Shown one piece after another: positions 1 to 8,516 of a stretch of DNA of 25,811 nt (positions are counted from its first letter, which is position 1; the number at the start of each line of letters is the position of its first letter). The position numbers and the translations under genes are program-made. Source of the DNA: Methanobacteriaceae archaeon UBA349 (lineage in GTDB: Archaea; Methanobacteriota; Methanobacteria; Methanobacteriales; Methanobacteriaceae); NCBI GenBank assembly GCA_002509745.1, contig DAWK01000121.1:181-25991 (forward strand), written 5' to 3'. The notes beneath the pieces are model-generated. The model saw only the letters and a program-made list of their open reading frames with translations, was not told where the DNA came from and ran no database searches.

Positions 1-2
1 TT

Positions 3-59
3 GAGGGGTATATTAGAGCAATAAATTTTGCGCATTACTTAGCCAAATTAAAAATGTAG
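3..59 (+). CDS. Possible 3' end of an unidentified upstream gene
   Basis: One frame is open from the window edge to a TAG at 57-59 and encodes 18 plausible residues ending HYLAKLKM. Its stop codon overlaps the first bases of the uppS ribosome site (AGGAG at 58-62), the usual layout of a tightly packed archaeal operon. The fragment is too short to name a family, and another frame is also open for a few codons, so this is only a probable gene end. Confidence 0.4.
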   Translation, partial: EGYIRAINFAHYLAKLKM

Positions 60-68
60 GAGCGGTAA

Positions 69-836
69 ATGTCATCATTAAAACCTGTTTATAAACTTTA
101 CGAATGGTATATTTCCCGGAACCTCAAGGAAGAAAATATGCCTAAACACGTGGCCATTATCATGGATGGAAATCGCAGATACTCCAAAATCCAAGGCAAT
201 GTTCCTGTTATTGATGGACACAAAAGAGGAGTAAGCACTTTAGAAAAAGTACTGGACTGGTGCGTAGATTTAGGCATTGAAATAGTCACAGCCTATGCAT
301 TTTCCACTGAAAACTTTAATAGGTCCGATAAAGAAGTAGAAGGCCTTATGAAACTTTTCCAGGAAAATTTTGAAGGAATTGCCAGCAATAAAAAAATTCA
401 TAAAAATGAAGTTAGGGTAAAAGCCGTGGGAAACCTGGAATTGCTTCCTGAAAATGTTCGGCAAGCTATAAAAGTGGCAGAAGATTCTACCGCAGCATAT
501 AATAAACGCCAAGTCAATATTGCTATTGGGTATGATGGACGTTTGGAAATTATTGATGCGACTAAAAAAATAGCGCGTGACGTTAAAGACGGAAAAATAA
601 ATCCTGAAGATATTGATGAAGATTTAATCAATAAGAATCTTTATACTGCTGGCCTGGAAGACCCTAATTTAATTATAAGGACTAGTGGTGAAGAAAGATT
701 AAGTGGTTTCTTGTTATGGCAGTCCTCTTATTCTGAACTTTATTTCTGTGATAGTTTATGGCCTGAACTTAGAAAAGTGGATTTTTTAAGGGCATTAAGA
801 TCTTATCAACAGAGAGAAAGACGCCATGGAATTTAA
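69..836 (+). CDS. uppS: Z-polyprenyl (undecaprenyl-type) diphosphate synthase
   Basis: This cis-prenyltransferase adds isopentenyl diphosphate units in Z configuration to an allylic primer. It makes the long polyprenyl carrier used in archaea for N-glycan and pseudomurein precursors, working at the inner face of the membrane. The 255 residues match the family length. Visible motifs are MDGNRRYSK (32-40, catalytic Asp33), the helix with His51, [11 protein letters not shown] (75-85), and [15 protein letters not shown] (204-218) followed by SELYF. The C-terminal RRHG carries the arginines used in IPP binding. The start is ATG with AGGAG 6 bases upstream. The gene probably follows an upstream gene closely, since that reading frame ends inside the ribosome site. 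A lipid-linked sugar transferase is encoded at 19237 and could use the product; that link is inference. Confidence 0.95.
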   Translation: MSSLKPVYKLYEWYISRNLKEENMPKHVAIIMDGNRRYSKIQGNVPVIDGHKRGVSTLEKVLDWCVDLGIEIVTAYAFSTENFNRSDKEVEGLMKLFQENFEGIASNKKIHKNEVRVKAVGNLELLPENVRQAIKVAEDSTAAYNKRQVNIAIGYDGRLEIIDATKKIARDVKDGKINPEDIDEDLINKNLYTAGLEDPNLIIRTSGEERLSGFLLWQSSYSELYFCDSLWPELRKVDFLRALRSYQQRERRHGI

Positions 837-984
837 TTCAAATTCTTCATTTTTATTAAGTATTGAAACTTATTAATTAAATTTATTAAAATTCATTTTA
901 TTTTTCAAAGTTTATTTGATATCAATATTCCCATAGTAGATTAATAGTCAAATTCACCAAATTAATTTAATAAGGAGATAATTT

Positions 985-1743
985 ATGATCGATACACATT
1001 GCCATGTTGATTTTAAGGACTTTAATAAAGACAGAACAGAAATTATAAAGCGGGCCCAAAAAAAACTTACCTGTATTGTAAACTCTGGTGTAACTTTAGA
1101 TGGTAATAGGAGAGTATTAGAACTTTCTGAGGAATATAAAAAATTTGTTTTCCCTTCATTAGGATTTCACCCAGTTAATTCTTCTAAATCTGATCAATCT
1201 GTGGTGGAAGCAGTTATTGAAGAGCTCCACGAAAATATTGATAAAGCAGTGGCTATTGGTGAAGTGGGAATGGATTATTATCATGTTAAAGATTCTGAAG
1301 GTCGAAATAGACAAGAAAAAATATTTAATCAGTTCTGTAGCCTGGCTGAGGAATATGAGCTTCCTTTAATAGTGCATGCCCGAGATTCTGAGGAAAAAGC
1401 CTTTAAAATAGTAAAAAAATATAACTCGATTCCTGAAGTGATTCTTCATTGTTATAGTGGTAGTTTAGAAACTGCAAATAAAATAATAGAAGAAGGTTAC
1501 TATACTTCCTTTTCAACTATGATATGTTATTCACAACATCATCAAATTCTTGCTAGAGAGATACCTCTTAAATTCATCCTAACTGAAACGGATAGTCCTT
1601 ATTTGTCTCCTTTTAAAGGAAAGAAAAATGAGCCGGCCTTTGTTGAAGAGGCTGTTAAAAAAATTGCAGAGATAAAAGGAAATAAGTTTTCAAAAGTGGA
1701 TAATATCACAGAAAAAAATGCTAAAAAAGTTTTTGATATTTAA
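985..1743 (+). CDS. TatD-family metal-dependent hydrolase (probable deoxyribonuclease)
   Basis: This is a TIM-barrel amidohydrolase-superfamily protein of 252 residues, the normal TatD length. The metal site is complete: HxH in THCHVDF (His5, His7), Glu93 in GEVGMDYY, His131 in IVHARD, His155 in ILHCYSGS and Asp203 in ETDSPYLSP. Bacterial members have 3'-5' exonuclease or DNA-repair activity; the substrate of archaeal members is less certain. The start is ATG with a strong AAGGAGAT (972-979) 5 bases ahead. It is separated from uppS by 148 bases and faces the next gene tail to tail. I leave the symbol empty because many archaea carry several TatD paralogues. Confidence 0.88.
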   Translation: MIDTHCHVDFKDFNKDRTEIIKRAQKKLTCIVNSGVTLDGNRRVLELSEEYKKFVFPSLGFHPVNSSKSDQSVVEAVIEELHENIDKAVAIGEVGMDYYHVKDSEGRNRQEKIFNQFCSLAEEYELPLIVHARDSEEKAFKIVKKYNSIPEVILHCYSGSLETANKIIEEGYYTSFSTMICYSQHHQILAREIPLKFILTETDSPYLSPFKGKKNEPAFVEEAVKKIAEIKGNKFSKVDNITEKNAKKVFDI

Positions 1744-1789
1744 TTTGCTTGATTAACGGAATTACAATGAAATTAGATTCTTAATAGAC

Positions 1790-1819
1790 TAATTTAATTT
1801 TTCATTGAGAATTAAATTA
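1790..1819 (+). terminator. Weak AT-rich stem-loop between convergent genes
   Basis: AATTTAATT (1791-1799) pairs exactly with AATTAAATT (1810-1818). With two G-U pairs the stem extends to about 13 pairs around a CATT loop. It lies between the convergent tatD and CMD genes and could end transcription in both directions. Such pairings arise easily by chance in DNA this AT-rich. Confidence 0.25.
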
Positions 1820-1865
1820 AGAATAAGTTAAAACAATAATTCCTAATTTATTTAACTCTTTATGT

Positions 1866-2246
1866 CTATTTTTTAGCATCTAGTTCTTCAAATACCTCTT
1901 TTGCTGCTGTAATTCCATTTATTGCTGCGGGAAACCCAGCATATGCAACCATTTGAATTATAATTTCTATTATTTCTTCTCTACTACAACCAACATTCAA
2001 CGCACCATGGATGTGGCTTTTTAATTGAAGTGGTGCTGTGGCCATGGCAGTAAGTGCAGCTATTGTTGCTATTTCCCTGGTTTTCAGATCCAATCCTTCA
2101 CGCGTGTAAATGTCGCCATAGGCAAATTCAGCTATGAATCTAGCTAAATCTGGAGCAGTATCATCCAAACTCTCTTTTAAAATCTTATAAGAATCTTTAT
2201 TCATTATTTTTAGCTGTTTCAAACCTTTTTGGTACCGTTCAGACAT
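1866..2246 (-). CDS. Carboxymuconolactone decarboxylase (CMD)-family protein
   Basis: A small all-helical protein of 126 residues with the CMD/AhpD fold signature: a [10 protein letters not shown] helix (49-58), [11 protein letters not shown] (77-87) and a [10 protein letters not shown] segment (102-111). It has the single cysteine (Cys87) typical of the gamma-CMD group. It lacks the CxxC pair of AhpD-type peroxide reductases, so a thiol peroxidase role is unlikely. Methanogens do not degrade protocatechuate, so the family name should not be read as its reaction and the true function is unknown. The start is ATG with a GAGG ribosome site upstream on the minus strand. It is transcribed against tatD and away from the secreted-protein gene. 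Confidence 0.85.
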   Translation of the reverse strand: MSERYQKGLKQLKIMNKDSYKILKESLDDTAPDLARFIAEFAYGDIYTREGLDLKTREIATIAALTAMATAPLQLKSHIHGALNVGCSREEIIEIIIQMVAYAGFPAAINGITAAKEVFEELDAKK

Positions 2247-2464
2247 TTTATTCCTCTATTTTTTCCTATTTTTGTAATACAATCTGTGCTCTAATATTAT
2301 TATTGTTTATAATTTAGATTTATTAATTTATTTAATTTTAGAACATTAAATAATTCTTTTAAATATCTTTTAAATATCAAGAAGCTATTTAATTTTTATA
2401 AAACATTAAATCAGGAATTATAACCACAAAATTTAATATTTCTAAAGCTAAATGAAGAATGTAA

Positions 2465-2474
2465 GTATATAAAT
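2465..2474 (+). promoter_or_regulatory. TATA box of the small secreted-protein gene
   Basis: GTATATAAA centred near 2470 lies about 39 bases before the ATG at 2509, which predicts a transcript start near 2495. The short leader keeps AGGTTGAT (2498-2505), an interrupted AGGTGAT ribosome site. A run of more than 250 non-coding AT-rich bases precedes it. Confidence 0.5.
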
Positions 2475-2508
2475 TTAAAATTAATTATAACATAGATAGG
2501 TTGATATC

Positions 2509-2778
2509 ATGAAAGATAAAATTATATTTTTAGCCACGATTTTACTGATGTTTAGTTTTTTAAGCGCAGTAAACGCGGAACCAGTTACAAAAACAATTGA
2601 TAACATTACCAATAAAACCAATGAAGCACTGAATAATGCTTCTGATATTACTAATCAAACTGCAAATGAAGTTAAAAAAACATTGGATCCTATTCAAAGT
2701 ATTATGAATGAAATTAACTCAATTATTCAACAGATCCAACAAATTCTACAGTCTTTACAGAACATAACTGGACAATAA
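2509..2778 (+). CDS. Small secreted, sequon-rich helical protein of unknown function
   Basis: This 89-residue protein has a lysine-bearing N-terminus, a hydrophobic stretch (5-19) and an Ala-x-Ala-like site near residue 23 (SAVNA, then EP). A type I signal peptide and export of about 66 residues are likely. The mature part contains five N-x-S/T sequons (Asn32, Asn35, Asn43, Asn49, Asn85), very dense for its size. It is predicted helical, with glutamine- and isoleucine-rich heptad-like repeats at 62-84 suggesting a coiled coil. There is no membrane anchor or cysteine. I do not recognise a family. It has its own TATA box and lies 40 bases ahead of arfC, so some read-through into that gene is possible. 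Confidence 0.75.
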   Translation: MKDKIIFLATILLMFSFLSAVNAEPVTKTIDNITNKTNEALNNASDITNQTANEVKKTLDPIQSIMNEINSIIQQIQQILQSLQNITGQ

Positions 2779-2818
2779 TTAGTTCATATTCTCCTTAATT
2801 TATTTTTTAGGTGATTAT

Positions 2819-3472
2819 TTGAGGCCTCATGTAATTTTAAACGCAGCTATGACATTGGATGGGAAAATAGCCACTCGAACAGGAAGTTCTGAAATTTCAG
2901 GCCCAGAAGATTTGAAAAGAGTTCATCAAATTAGAAAGGATTCTGACGCTATCATGGTGGGCATTAACACTATTTTAGCGGATGACCCAAGATTAACTGT
3001 GCATAAAATTTCATCTAATCCCTCAGATAATCCTCTAAGAGTAGTGGTTGATAGTAAAGCACGCACACCACTCAAAGCCCGGGTTTTAAACAATGATTCT
3101 TCTACAATAATAGCTGTTTCAAAAAAAGCACCTTTAGAAAAAGTAGAAAAACTCAGAGAAAAAGTAGAAGTGATTATTTGTGGGGATAATAGAGTTGATC
3201 TGGAACAATTAATGAAAAAACTCAAAATTAAAGGCATCAATAGTCTCATGCTGGAAGGAGGATCTACATTAAACTTTTCTATGCTCAAAAATGGATTAAT
3301 AGATGAAGTAAGGGTCTGTGTTGCTCCCATGATGGTTGGTGGGAAAGATGCCAAAACATTGGTTGATGGTGATGGCTTCGATTTTATGGCTGATGCAGTC
3401 AAACTGGAATTAAAAAAGAATTTTATTTTGGGCAAAGATTTAATTTTAGAATATCATGTCTTAGATAAGTAG
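2819..3472 (+). CDS. arfC: 2,5-diamino-6-(ribosylamino)pyrimidinone 5'-phosphate reductase (archaeal RibD-like)
   Basis: This NADPH-dependent reductase reduces the ribosyl side chain of the early pyrimidine intermediate from GTP. In archaea that step precedes deamination and feeds riboflavin and coenzyme F420. The 217 residues form a stand-alone reductase domain without the N-terminal deaminase of bacterial RibD. Motifs include MTLDGKIAT (11-19), the MVGINTILADDPRLT region (46-60), VVVDSK (75-80), LEGGSTLN (145-152) and the late MMVGGKDA segment. The start is TTG at 2819 with AGGTGAT (2809-2815) just upstream. No ATG or GTG in frame would keep the conserved beginning, since the next Met already lies inside the MTLDG motif. 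Confidence 0.9.
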   Translation: MRPHVILNAAMTLDGKIATRTGSSEISGPEDLKRVHQIRKDSDAIMVGINTILADDPRLTVHKISSNPSDNPLRVVVDSKARTPLKARVLNNDSSTIIAVSKKAPLEKVEKLREKVEVIICGDNRVDLEQLMKKLKIKGINSLMLEGGSTLNFSMLKNGLIDEVRVCVAPMMVGGKDAKTLVDGDGFDFMADAVKLELKKNFILGKDLILEYHVLDK

Positions 3473-3577
3473 TAAAAAAAGAATAGTATCTAAATAAAAA
3501 AATATTTAATTATTTTTGCTTATAATTAAAATTAGATTATAATAATATTATATCATAATTTACTTTTTTCTATTTAA
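3473..3577. terminator. AT-rich convergent spacer with T-tracts on both strands
   Basis: This is the gap between the ends of arfC and the PHP gene. The minus strand carries a run of seven T (3499-3505), and the plus strand has TACTTTTTTC (3561-3570). Euryarchaeal terminators are often just U-tracts, so this could serve both genes. There is no strong stem. Confidence 0.25.
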
Positions 3578-4243
3578 TTATAACAAACCTTTATTTTTTA
3601 AAATTCTTTCAGGATTTGTAGTTAATGCTTTTTTAACTTCTGTTTCGGGTAAACCAGCACCTAATCCATAACTATAAGCTGTTTCATAATTAATAAGGTC
3701 GTTTGGAGAGTGAGTATCAGTATCTATAATTAAATTCGCTCCTACTTCCAGGGCAACTTTTCCCACATGCCCATTTCCCAATGAATGCCCTCGCCTGGAG
3801 CTTATTTCAAGCGTTATATTATTTTCTTTAGCTATTTCAGCTTCTTCATAAGTAATCAGTCCGGGGTGTGCTAATATGTCCACATCTGGACAATTTACAG
3901 CCGCCCAGTTGGTTCCTTCAATAACTGGTTCCACTAATGTTTCCCCGTGAACTACTATAACTTCTGCACCCAATTCTTTAGCTTTTTTAGCCAATTTAGG
4001 AATAATTTCAGCAGGAGCATGGGTAATTTCAGCGCCAGGAACAATGGTAATGCCCCAATTATCGTTTATATCTTGTACAGCATTAATTATGCGGCCCACA
4101 CAATCCATATTGGTTGCATCTACATGGTCTGTAATGGCAATAGCTTTATGATCTAAAACACATGCTCTTCGAGCAATTTCAGATGGTAAAAGTTCTCCAT
4201 CACTAAAAAGACTGTGAATATGTAAATCTATTCTTTGTGTAAT
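3578..4243 (-). CDS. PHP-domain metal-dependent phosphoesterase (histidinol-phosphatase-like), ATT start
   Basis: A PHP-fold phosphoesterase of 221 residues. The ATG at 4106-4108 would give only 176 residues and would delete the first metal site. Reading back in frame gives RIDLHIHS with His8 and His10, Asp15, then ITDH with His40, all defining PHP residues. Further ligand candidates are Glu72 (GAE), His99 (VVHGE), His126 (ILAHPG), and Asp176 and His178 (DTDTHS). Between the upstream in-frame stop (4328-4330) and 4109 there is no ATG, GTG or TTG. The best start is ATT at 4241-4243, six bases after an AGGGGA ribosome site. The substrate is unknown; histidinol phosphate is only one option. It is divergent from pantoate kinase. 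Confidence 0.85.
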   Translation of the reverse strand: MTQRIDLHIHSLFSDGELLPSEIARRACVLDHKAIAITDHVDATNMDCVGRIINAVQDINDNWGITIVPGAEITHAPAEIIPKLAKKAKELGAEVIVVHGETLVEPVIEGTNWAAVNCPDVDILAHPGLITYEEAEIAKENNITLEISSRRGHSLGNGHVGKVALEVGANLIIDTDTHSPNDLINYETAYSYGLGAGLPETEVKKALTTNPERILKNKGLL

Positions 4244-4505
4244 TTTAATTCCCCTTAATTGTTTAATTAAATAATAAACATATGCTGAAATAATGATTAT
4301 GTTAATTATAAATAATTTATAAATTAATTAATATATTAAATTTGTTTATTAACCTAACTATTATATTATTTAATAATCTATTTTTATAAAATAATAGTTT
4401 TACAAAATATCGGATAATATCTGTTCAATAATCTAATATAATTAATATCATATATTAATAGCCAAATACTGTTTGAAAATTTTAAAGTTTTAAAATTGTG
4501 ATAAA

Positions 4506-5372
4506 ATGGAAGTTTCAATATTTGTACCATCCCATATTACTGGCTTTTTTCAAATTATAAATCATAATAATCCTTTAAAAAAAGGTTCCCGTGGTGCAGG
4601 CGTGGTTATGGATAAAGGAGTCATAACTAGAATTAAAACTTCTAAAACAGATAATAAAATAGATATAAGTATAAATAGAAAATCTGAATCTTTCAATAAT
4701 TCTATTACTCTGAAAACTGTTGAATTACTACAAAAAAAATTTTACATTCAAAGTGGGTTTAAAATAGAACATGAAATTCAGGTTCCCATAGGATGTGGAT
4801 TTGGAACGTCTGCTGCGTGTGCATTAGGAACTGCATTAGGGTTAGCATATATCTTTAATTTACCAATGACTTTTAATGAGGCCTCAGGAGTAGCTCATCA
4901 GGCCGAAGTAGAATTAGGGACGGGGTTAGGTGATTTAATCTCGGAAACTTCTGGTGGAATCGTTATCAGATTAAAAGAAGGCCCCCCGGGATTTGGAAAG
5001 ATTGATAAAATCATCAGCGAGCCTCTTTATGTGATATCAAAAACTTTAGGAGATATAGACACTTCTTCTATTATTCAGAATCCATCTCATCAGAGAATAA
5101 TTAATCGCACTGGTGAGGGAATGCTTAAGAAATTATTATATGATCCAACACCTCAAAAATTCATGTCATTATCTAAAGAATTTGCTGAGAAGACTGCGCT
5201 GATGAATGAAAATGTAAAAGAGATGATTGATATTTTAAATGAAGAAACCATAGGGGCCTCCATGGCTATGCTTGGAAATACAGCTTTTGCCTTATCTAAA
5301 ACTCCAGATACTAGTCTTGAAAATAGTATTGTAAGTAAAATAGATTTTCATGGAGTTCGGTTTTTAGAATAA
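4506..5372 (+). CDS. Archaeal pantoate kinase (GHMP superfamily)
   Basis: Pantoate kinase phosphorylates pantoate to 4-phosphopantoate. Phosphopantothenate synthetase then couples that to beta-alanine, which is the archaeal route to coenzyme A. The 288 residues are typical. The family opening PSHITGFFQI is at 8-17, the GHMP nucleotide loop PIGCGFGTSAA at 94-104, the GTGLGDLISETSGG segment at 128-141 and the third motif GASMAMLGNTAFAL at 250-263. The start is ATG; a partial GTGAT ribosome site (4498-4502) is close by, and a CATATATTAA box near 4450-4459 could be its promoter. Other GHMP kinases (homoserine, mevalonate) begin differently. It stands alone between long AT-rich spacers. Confidence 0.88.
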   Translation: MEVSIFVPSHITGFFQIINHNNPLKKGSRGAGVVMDKGVITRIKTSKTDNKIDISINRKSESFNNSITLKTVELLQKKFYIQSGFKIEHEIQVPIGCGFGTSAACALGTALGLAYIFNLPMTFNEASGVAHQAEVELGTGLGDLISETSGGIVIRLKEGPPGFGKIDKIISEPLYVISKTLGDIDTSSIIQNPSHQRIINRTGEGMLKKLLYDPTPQKFMSLSKEFAEKTALMNENVKEMIDILNEETIGASMAMLGNTAFALSKTPDTSLENSIVSKIDFHGVRFLE

Positions 5373-5485
5373 AAAATTTGGTATGGATTATTAAAATTGG
5401 GATTCTTAAAAAATAAAATTATCTGAATCATATGATGCAAATATAATCTGTAGTTAAAATTAATAAAAATTATCTAACAATAATT

Positions 5486-5497
5486 TCATAAAAATAT
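5486..5497 (+). promoter_or_regulatory. Possible TATA box for a leaderless methyltransferase-ADH synthase transcript
   Basis: A TTCATAAAAATA stretch lies about 25-30 bases before the ATG at 5521, where the transcript would start. The ATG has no Shine-Dalgarno sequence, so leaderless translation fits. In this base composition the box could be chance. Confidence 0.3.
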
Positions 5498-5520
5498 CAA
5501 TTTACATCACTTATTTAATA

Positions 5521-6186
5521 ATGGTTCAACAAATTATATATGATTCTACTTATCTAATAACAAATTATAGAAAGCGTGTTATTGCTATTTTATGGGCAAT
5601 GAACAGATATGTGGATTCTATGATTAAAATCGTATATGATATTAAGGTTTACCGGGAGAATATCCAACAGATTGTCCAAAAAAACGATGTTGTTGTTGAA
5701 TTAGGATGTCATATTGGTAATTCTACTCGTATACTTGCCGAATTGGCATCGGATGGTAAAATAATAGCAATTGATAATAGTCCAGAGGCTGGATCCAGCA
5801 TGGAAAGGGTCATGGCGGATTACAATAATGTAGAATTCATTAATGCAGATGCTAGACTTCATGAAACATTGGAGGAAGTATTTCAAAAAATTAAAAAATG
5901 CGATTTACTGTCTGTTGATTTAGGTGGTGGCTATCACCCGGACACGACTTTCAAAGTATATTTCATTTGGGCTTCCACATTAAAGCCAGAAAAAACTATT
6001 ATCCGTAATAGAGGTTTGTTGGATTTTGCACTTTCAGCAGAAACTCAAGAAGTTATCAAGTCACAAAAGGGTTGGTTGGAGTCCAGCGGCGATGCAGGGA
6101 TTCCTCCCAGGCTAAAAGAATTTAAACACTGGTCACAAAAGATATATCAGGAGGGTGTTGATGATAGGAAAGAAAATAAGGATTGA
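5521..6186 (+). CDS. Class I SAM-dependent methyltransferase-like protein, substrate unknown
   Basis: A protein of up to 221 residues with a Rossmann methyltransferase core. Motif I is [11 protein letters not shown] (58-68), the acidic residue at the end of strand 2 is Asp85 in IIAIDNS, motif II is FINADAR with Asp110, and [11 protein letters not shown] follows (127-137). The N-terminal 50 residues are basic and aromatic and may form a helical cap. No ribosome site precedes the ATG at 5521, so the message may be leaderless or the true start may be an internal ATG. Its last 26 bases overlap the ADH synthase gene, which implies co-transcription and coupled translation. I cannot name the substrate. 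A role linked to aromatic synthesis is only suggested by the overlap. Confidence 0.75.
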   Translation: MVQQIIYDSTYLITNYRKRVIAILWAMNRYVDSMIKIVYDIKVYRENIQQIVQKNDVVVELGCHIGNSTRILAELASDGKIIAIDNSPEAGSSMERVMADYNNVEFINADARLHETLEEVFQKIKKCDLLSVDLGGGYHPDTTFKVYFIWASTLKPEKTIIRNRGLLDFALSAETQEVIKSQKGWLESSGDAGIPPRLKEFKHWSQKIYQEGVDDRKENKD

Positions 6187-6958
6187 AAGAATTATTGACC
6201 GAAAAACAGGAAAAAGTGTAATTGTTCCCATGGATCACGGTGCTTCCATAGGTCCTGTACCCGGGATTATTGACATGGCTAAAACCATTGATGATGTCTC
6301 AAAAGGTGGCGCAAATGCAGTTTTAATGCATAAAGGAATGGTCGGAAGGGGCCACAGAGGATATGGGAGCGATATTGGTTTAATAATACACCTATCTGCT
6401 AGTACTGGACTCAGCCCACACCCTAACCATAAGGTTTTAGTCACTTCAGTTGAAAAGGCTTTAAAAATCGGTGCAGATGCAGTTTCAGTGCATGTAAATG
6501 TGGGTTCTGAGCGAGAACCCGAAATGCTTATTAAATTAGGTACTATCTCTGAAATCTGTGATGATTGGGGAATGCCATTGATTGCTATGATGTACCCTCG
6601 AGGAAAGCATATTAAAGATGAACACGATGCTGAAGTTGTTAAAATAGCAGCCCGTGCTGGTGCAGAATTGGGTGCAGATATTATAAAAACTAATTATACC
6701 GGAGATCCAGATACCTTCAAAGAAGTTATTGATGGTTGTCCAGTTCCATTGGTAATTGCTGGTGGCCCGAAAGTTGAAACAGATAGACAACTTTTAGAAA
6801 TGGTTAAAGACTCTGTTGATGTTGGTGGGGCGGGTGTTGCAATAGGAAGAAATGTATTCCAGGCTAAATCACCTCAAAAAACAACTAGGGCTATTTCTGA
6901 AATTGTTCATCATAAATTAGAAGTTGATGAGGCTTTAAAAATATTAAATGGAAACTAA
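6161..6958 (+). CDS. aroA': 2-amino-3,7-dideoxy-D-threo-hept-6-ulosonate (ADH) synthase
   Basis: This class I aldolase-fold enzyme condenses a 6-deoxy-5-ketofructose phosphate with aspartate semialdehyde, the first step of the archaeal route to dehydroquinate. The 265 residues show PMDHG (Asp24, His25), MMYPRGKH with Tyr145, [10 protein letters not shown] with the Schiff-base Lys176, and the phosphate-binding GGPK and GVAIGRN loops near the C-terminus. The frame is open through GTG 6155 and TTG 6158, but AGGAGG (6149-6154) lies 6 bases before the ATG at 6161, which sets that start. It overlaps the methyltransferase gene. The partner DHQ synthase II follows after 154 bases, so the two form one pathway block. 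Confidence 0.93.
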   Translation: MIGKKIRIERIIDRKTGKSVIVPMDHGASIGPVPGIIDMAKTIDDVSKGGANAVLMHKGMVGRGHRGYGSDIGLIIHLSASTGLSPHPNHKVLVTSVEKALKIGADAVSVHVNVGSEREPEMLIKLGTISEICDDWGMPLIAMMYPRGKHIKDEHDAEVVKIAARAGAELGADIIKTNYTGDPDTFKEVIDGCPVPLVIAGGPKVETDRQLLEMVKDSVDVGGAGVAIGRNVFQAKSPQKTTRAISEIVHHKLEVDEALKILNGN

Positions 6959-6970
6959 ATTTAGTGGATT

Positions 6971-6993
6971 GATATTAAGCCTAATTTAATATC
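6971..6993 (+). terminator. Stem-loop downstream of ADH synthase
   Basis: GATATTAA (6971-6978) and TTAATATC (6986-6993) form a perfect 8-pair stem around a 7-base loop, 12 bases after the stop of ADH synthase. A moderately T-rich stretch (7006-7011) follows. It could end or attenuate the upstream transcript, or mark an RNA processing point between the two aromatic-pathway genes. Confidence 0.3.
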
Positions 6994-7112
6994 TAATTCC
7001 ATTAATTTTTAATATTTACAGGAGTCTAAAATTAATTAATTCCATTAAATCTATTTAATAATTGATCATATCTTAAATTATTTAGATATATTAAATATTA
7101 GGACGGTAAACT

Positions 7113-8237
7113 ATGAAATTCGCTTGGATAATGCCTCCAGGAAGGACCTGGGATGAAAAAAAAGGTTACATAACCACAGCTTTAGAATCTGGCATAGATC
7201 ATGTTCTAGAAATGGTGGAACTAGACAATATTCACAAACTGGGTAATATAACCGTTATTTCTGATCAGGAAGAAGCAGACATAATTTTAGTTGGAAAGAA
7301 TGGAGAAGGAGATAGTACGTTACATCTTCCTAATGACCTAGTTGAATCTAAGGATATGGCTGCTGCTTCCAGCTTCAAAAGAAAAGGAAAGATTGTAGCG
7401 GCCTATGTAGAAATAGCCAGTAAAAAACACGAAGAATTGGCCCGAAATTTAGGTCGAGTAGTGGATTATCTAATTTTAGTGGGAAAAGACTGGACAATCA
7501 TTCCTCTAGAAAATATCATTGCTGATCTCCAAAGCGAAGATGTTAAACTGATTGCTGCAGCTTCTGACTATAACGAAGCTAAACTGGCTTTAGAAACACT
7601 GGAACATGGTACTGATGGTATTTTGATTCAACCTCAAGATTTCTCTGAAATAAAGAAAATAGCAGAATTAATTGAAAAAATAGAATCCGAAAAGTACGAT
7701 CTTCAAGCAGCCACCATAACTCGCATAGAACCGGTTGGTTCTGGTGATAGGGTATGTGTGGATACTTGCTCCATGATGAATGTGGGAGAAGGAATGCTGA
7801 TTGGTTCTTATTCTAAGGGATTATTTTTAGTTCACAGCGAATCATTAGAAAGTGAATATGTTGCTTCTAGACCATTTAGAGTTAATGCAGGCCCCGTACA
7901 GGCCTATGTAATGACTCCAGGTAATAAAACCAAGTATTTATCTGAGTTGGAAACTGGGGACGAAGTTTTAGTTGTGGATGATGCTGGAAAAAGTAAAACT
8001 GCCATTGTTGGAAGAGTTAAAATTGAGAAAAGGCCCTTAATGTTGCTGGAAGCTGAATTTGAAGGTATTAAAGTCAAAACCCTCCTGCAAAATGCCGAAA
8101 CAATTCGCTTGGTAAATGAAAATGGAGACGCTGTTTCAGTTTCTGATCTTGAAGAAGGGGACAAAGTTATGGTCTATTTAGATAAAGGGGCCCGACATTT
8201 TGGAATGTCCATTGAAGAAAGTATAATTGAAAAATAA
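7113..8237 (+). CDS. aroB': 3-dehydroquinate synthase II (archaeal type)
   Basis: It converts ADH to 3-dehydroquinate by NAD-dependent oxidative deamination and cyclisation, replacing the bacterial AroB. The 374 residues are normal for the family. Typical features are the opening FAWIMPPGRTWD, the AAYVEIASKKHEELA segment, HGTDGILIQP, and the highly conserved DRVCVDTCSMM stretch leading to GEGMLIGSYSKGLFLVHSES. After that comes SRPFRVNAGPVQAYV and a beta-rich C-terminal half ending near DKGARHFG. The start is ATG with TAGGACGGT upstream. It follows ADH synthase after 154 bases containing a small stem-loop, so it may be in the same operon or have its own promoter in the AT-rich spacer. Confidence 0.94.
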   Translation: MKFAWIMPPGRTWDEKKGYITTALESGIDHVLEMVELDNIHKLGNITVISDQEEADIILVGKNGEGDSTLHLPNDLVESKDMAAASSFKRKGKIVAAYVEIASKKHEELARNLGRVVDYLILVGKDWTIIPLENIIADLQSEDVKLIAAASDYNEAKLALETLEHGTDGILIQPQDFSEIKKIAELIEKIESEKYDLQAATITRIEPVGSGDRVCVDTCSMMNVGEGMLIGSYSKGLFLVHSESLESEYVASRPFRVNAGPVQAYVMTPGNKTKYLSELETGDEVLVVDDAGKSKTAIVGRVKIEKRPLMLLEAEFEGIKVKTLLQNAETIRLVNENGDAVSVSDLEEGDKVMVYLDKGARHFGMSIEESIIEK

Positions 8238-8516
8238 ACTTTAATTAATTTCTAGATCATTATTTTTCTATTAACTCTAATTTTTTATTTTACTTTTTAT
8301 CAAAAATTATTTTATGTAGCTTCATTTATTTAGTTACTTAAATCTTTTAAATATTTATTTCATCAAAATCTTTTTTTGGTTATAATTTATTTTAAAATAG
8401 ATTCTAAAATGGTCTACAATAAAAAATTTAATAAATAATTGTATTCAATAAATAATATTCATTAACAAATAATATTTCTAAAATATGATATTTTTATAAC
8501 GCTCTGGGGGAGTTTC

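Noticed and set aside
1866..2246. AhpD-like peroxide reductase assignment for the CMD-family protein
   Set aside because: The CxxC redox pair of AhpD is absent; only one cysteine is in the relevant helix.
2926..3435. Long open frame antisense to arfC
   Set aside because: It is a shadow of the real gene: serine- and leucine-rich, with no ribosome site and no recognisable motif.
3578..4108. A 176-residue PHP protein starting at the ATG at 4108
   Set aside because: This would remove the HxH, Asp and TDH metal ligands, which are encoded in frame just upstream.
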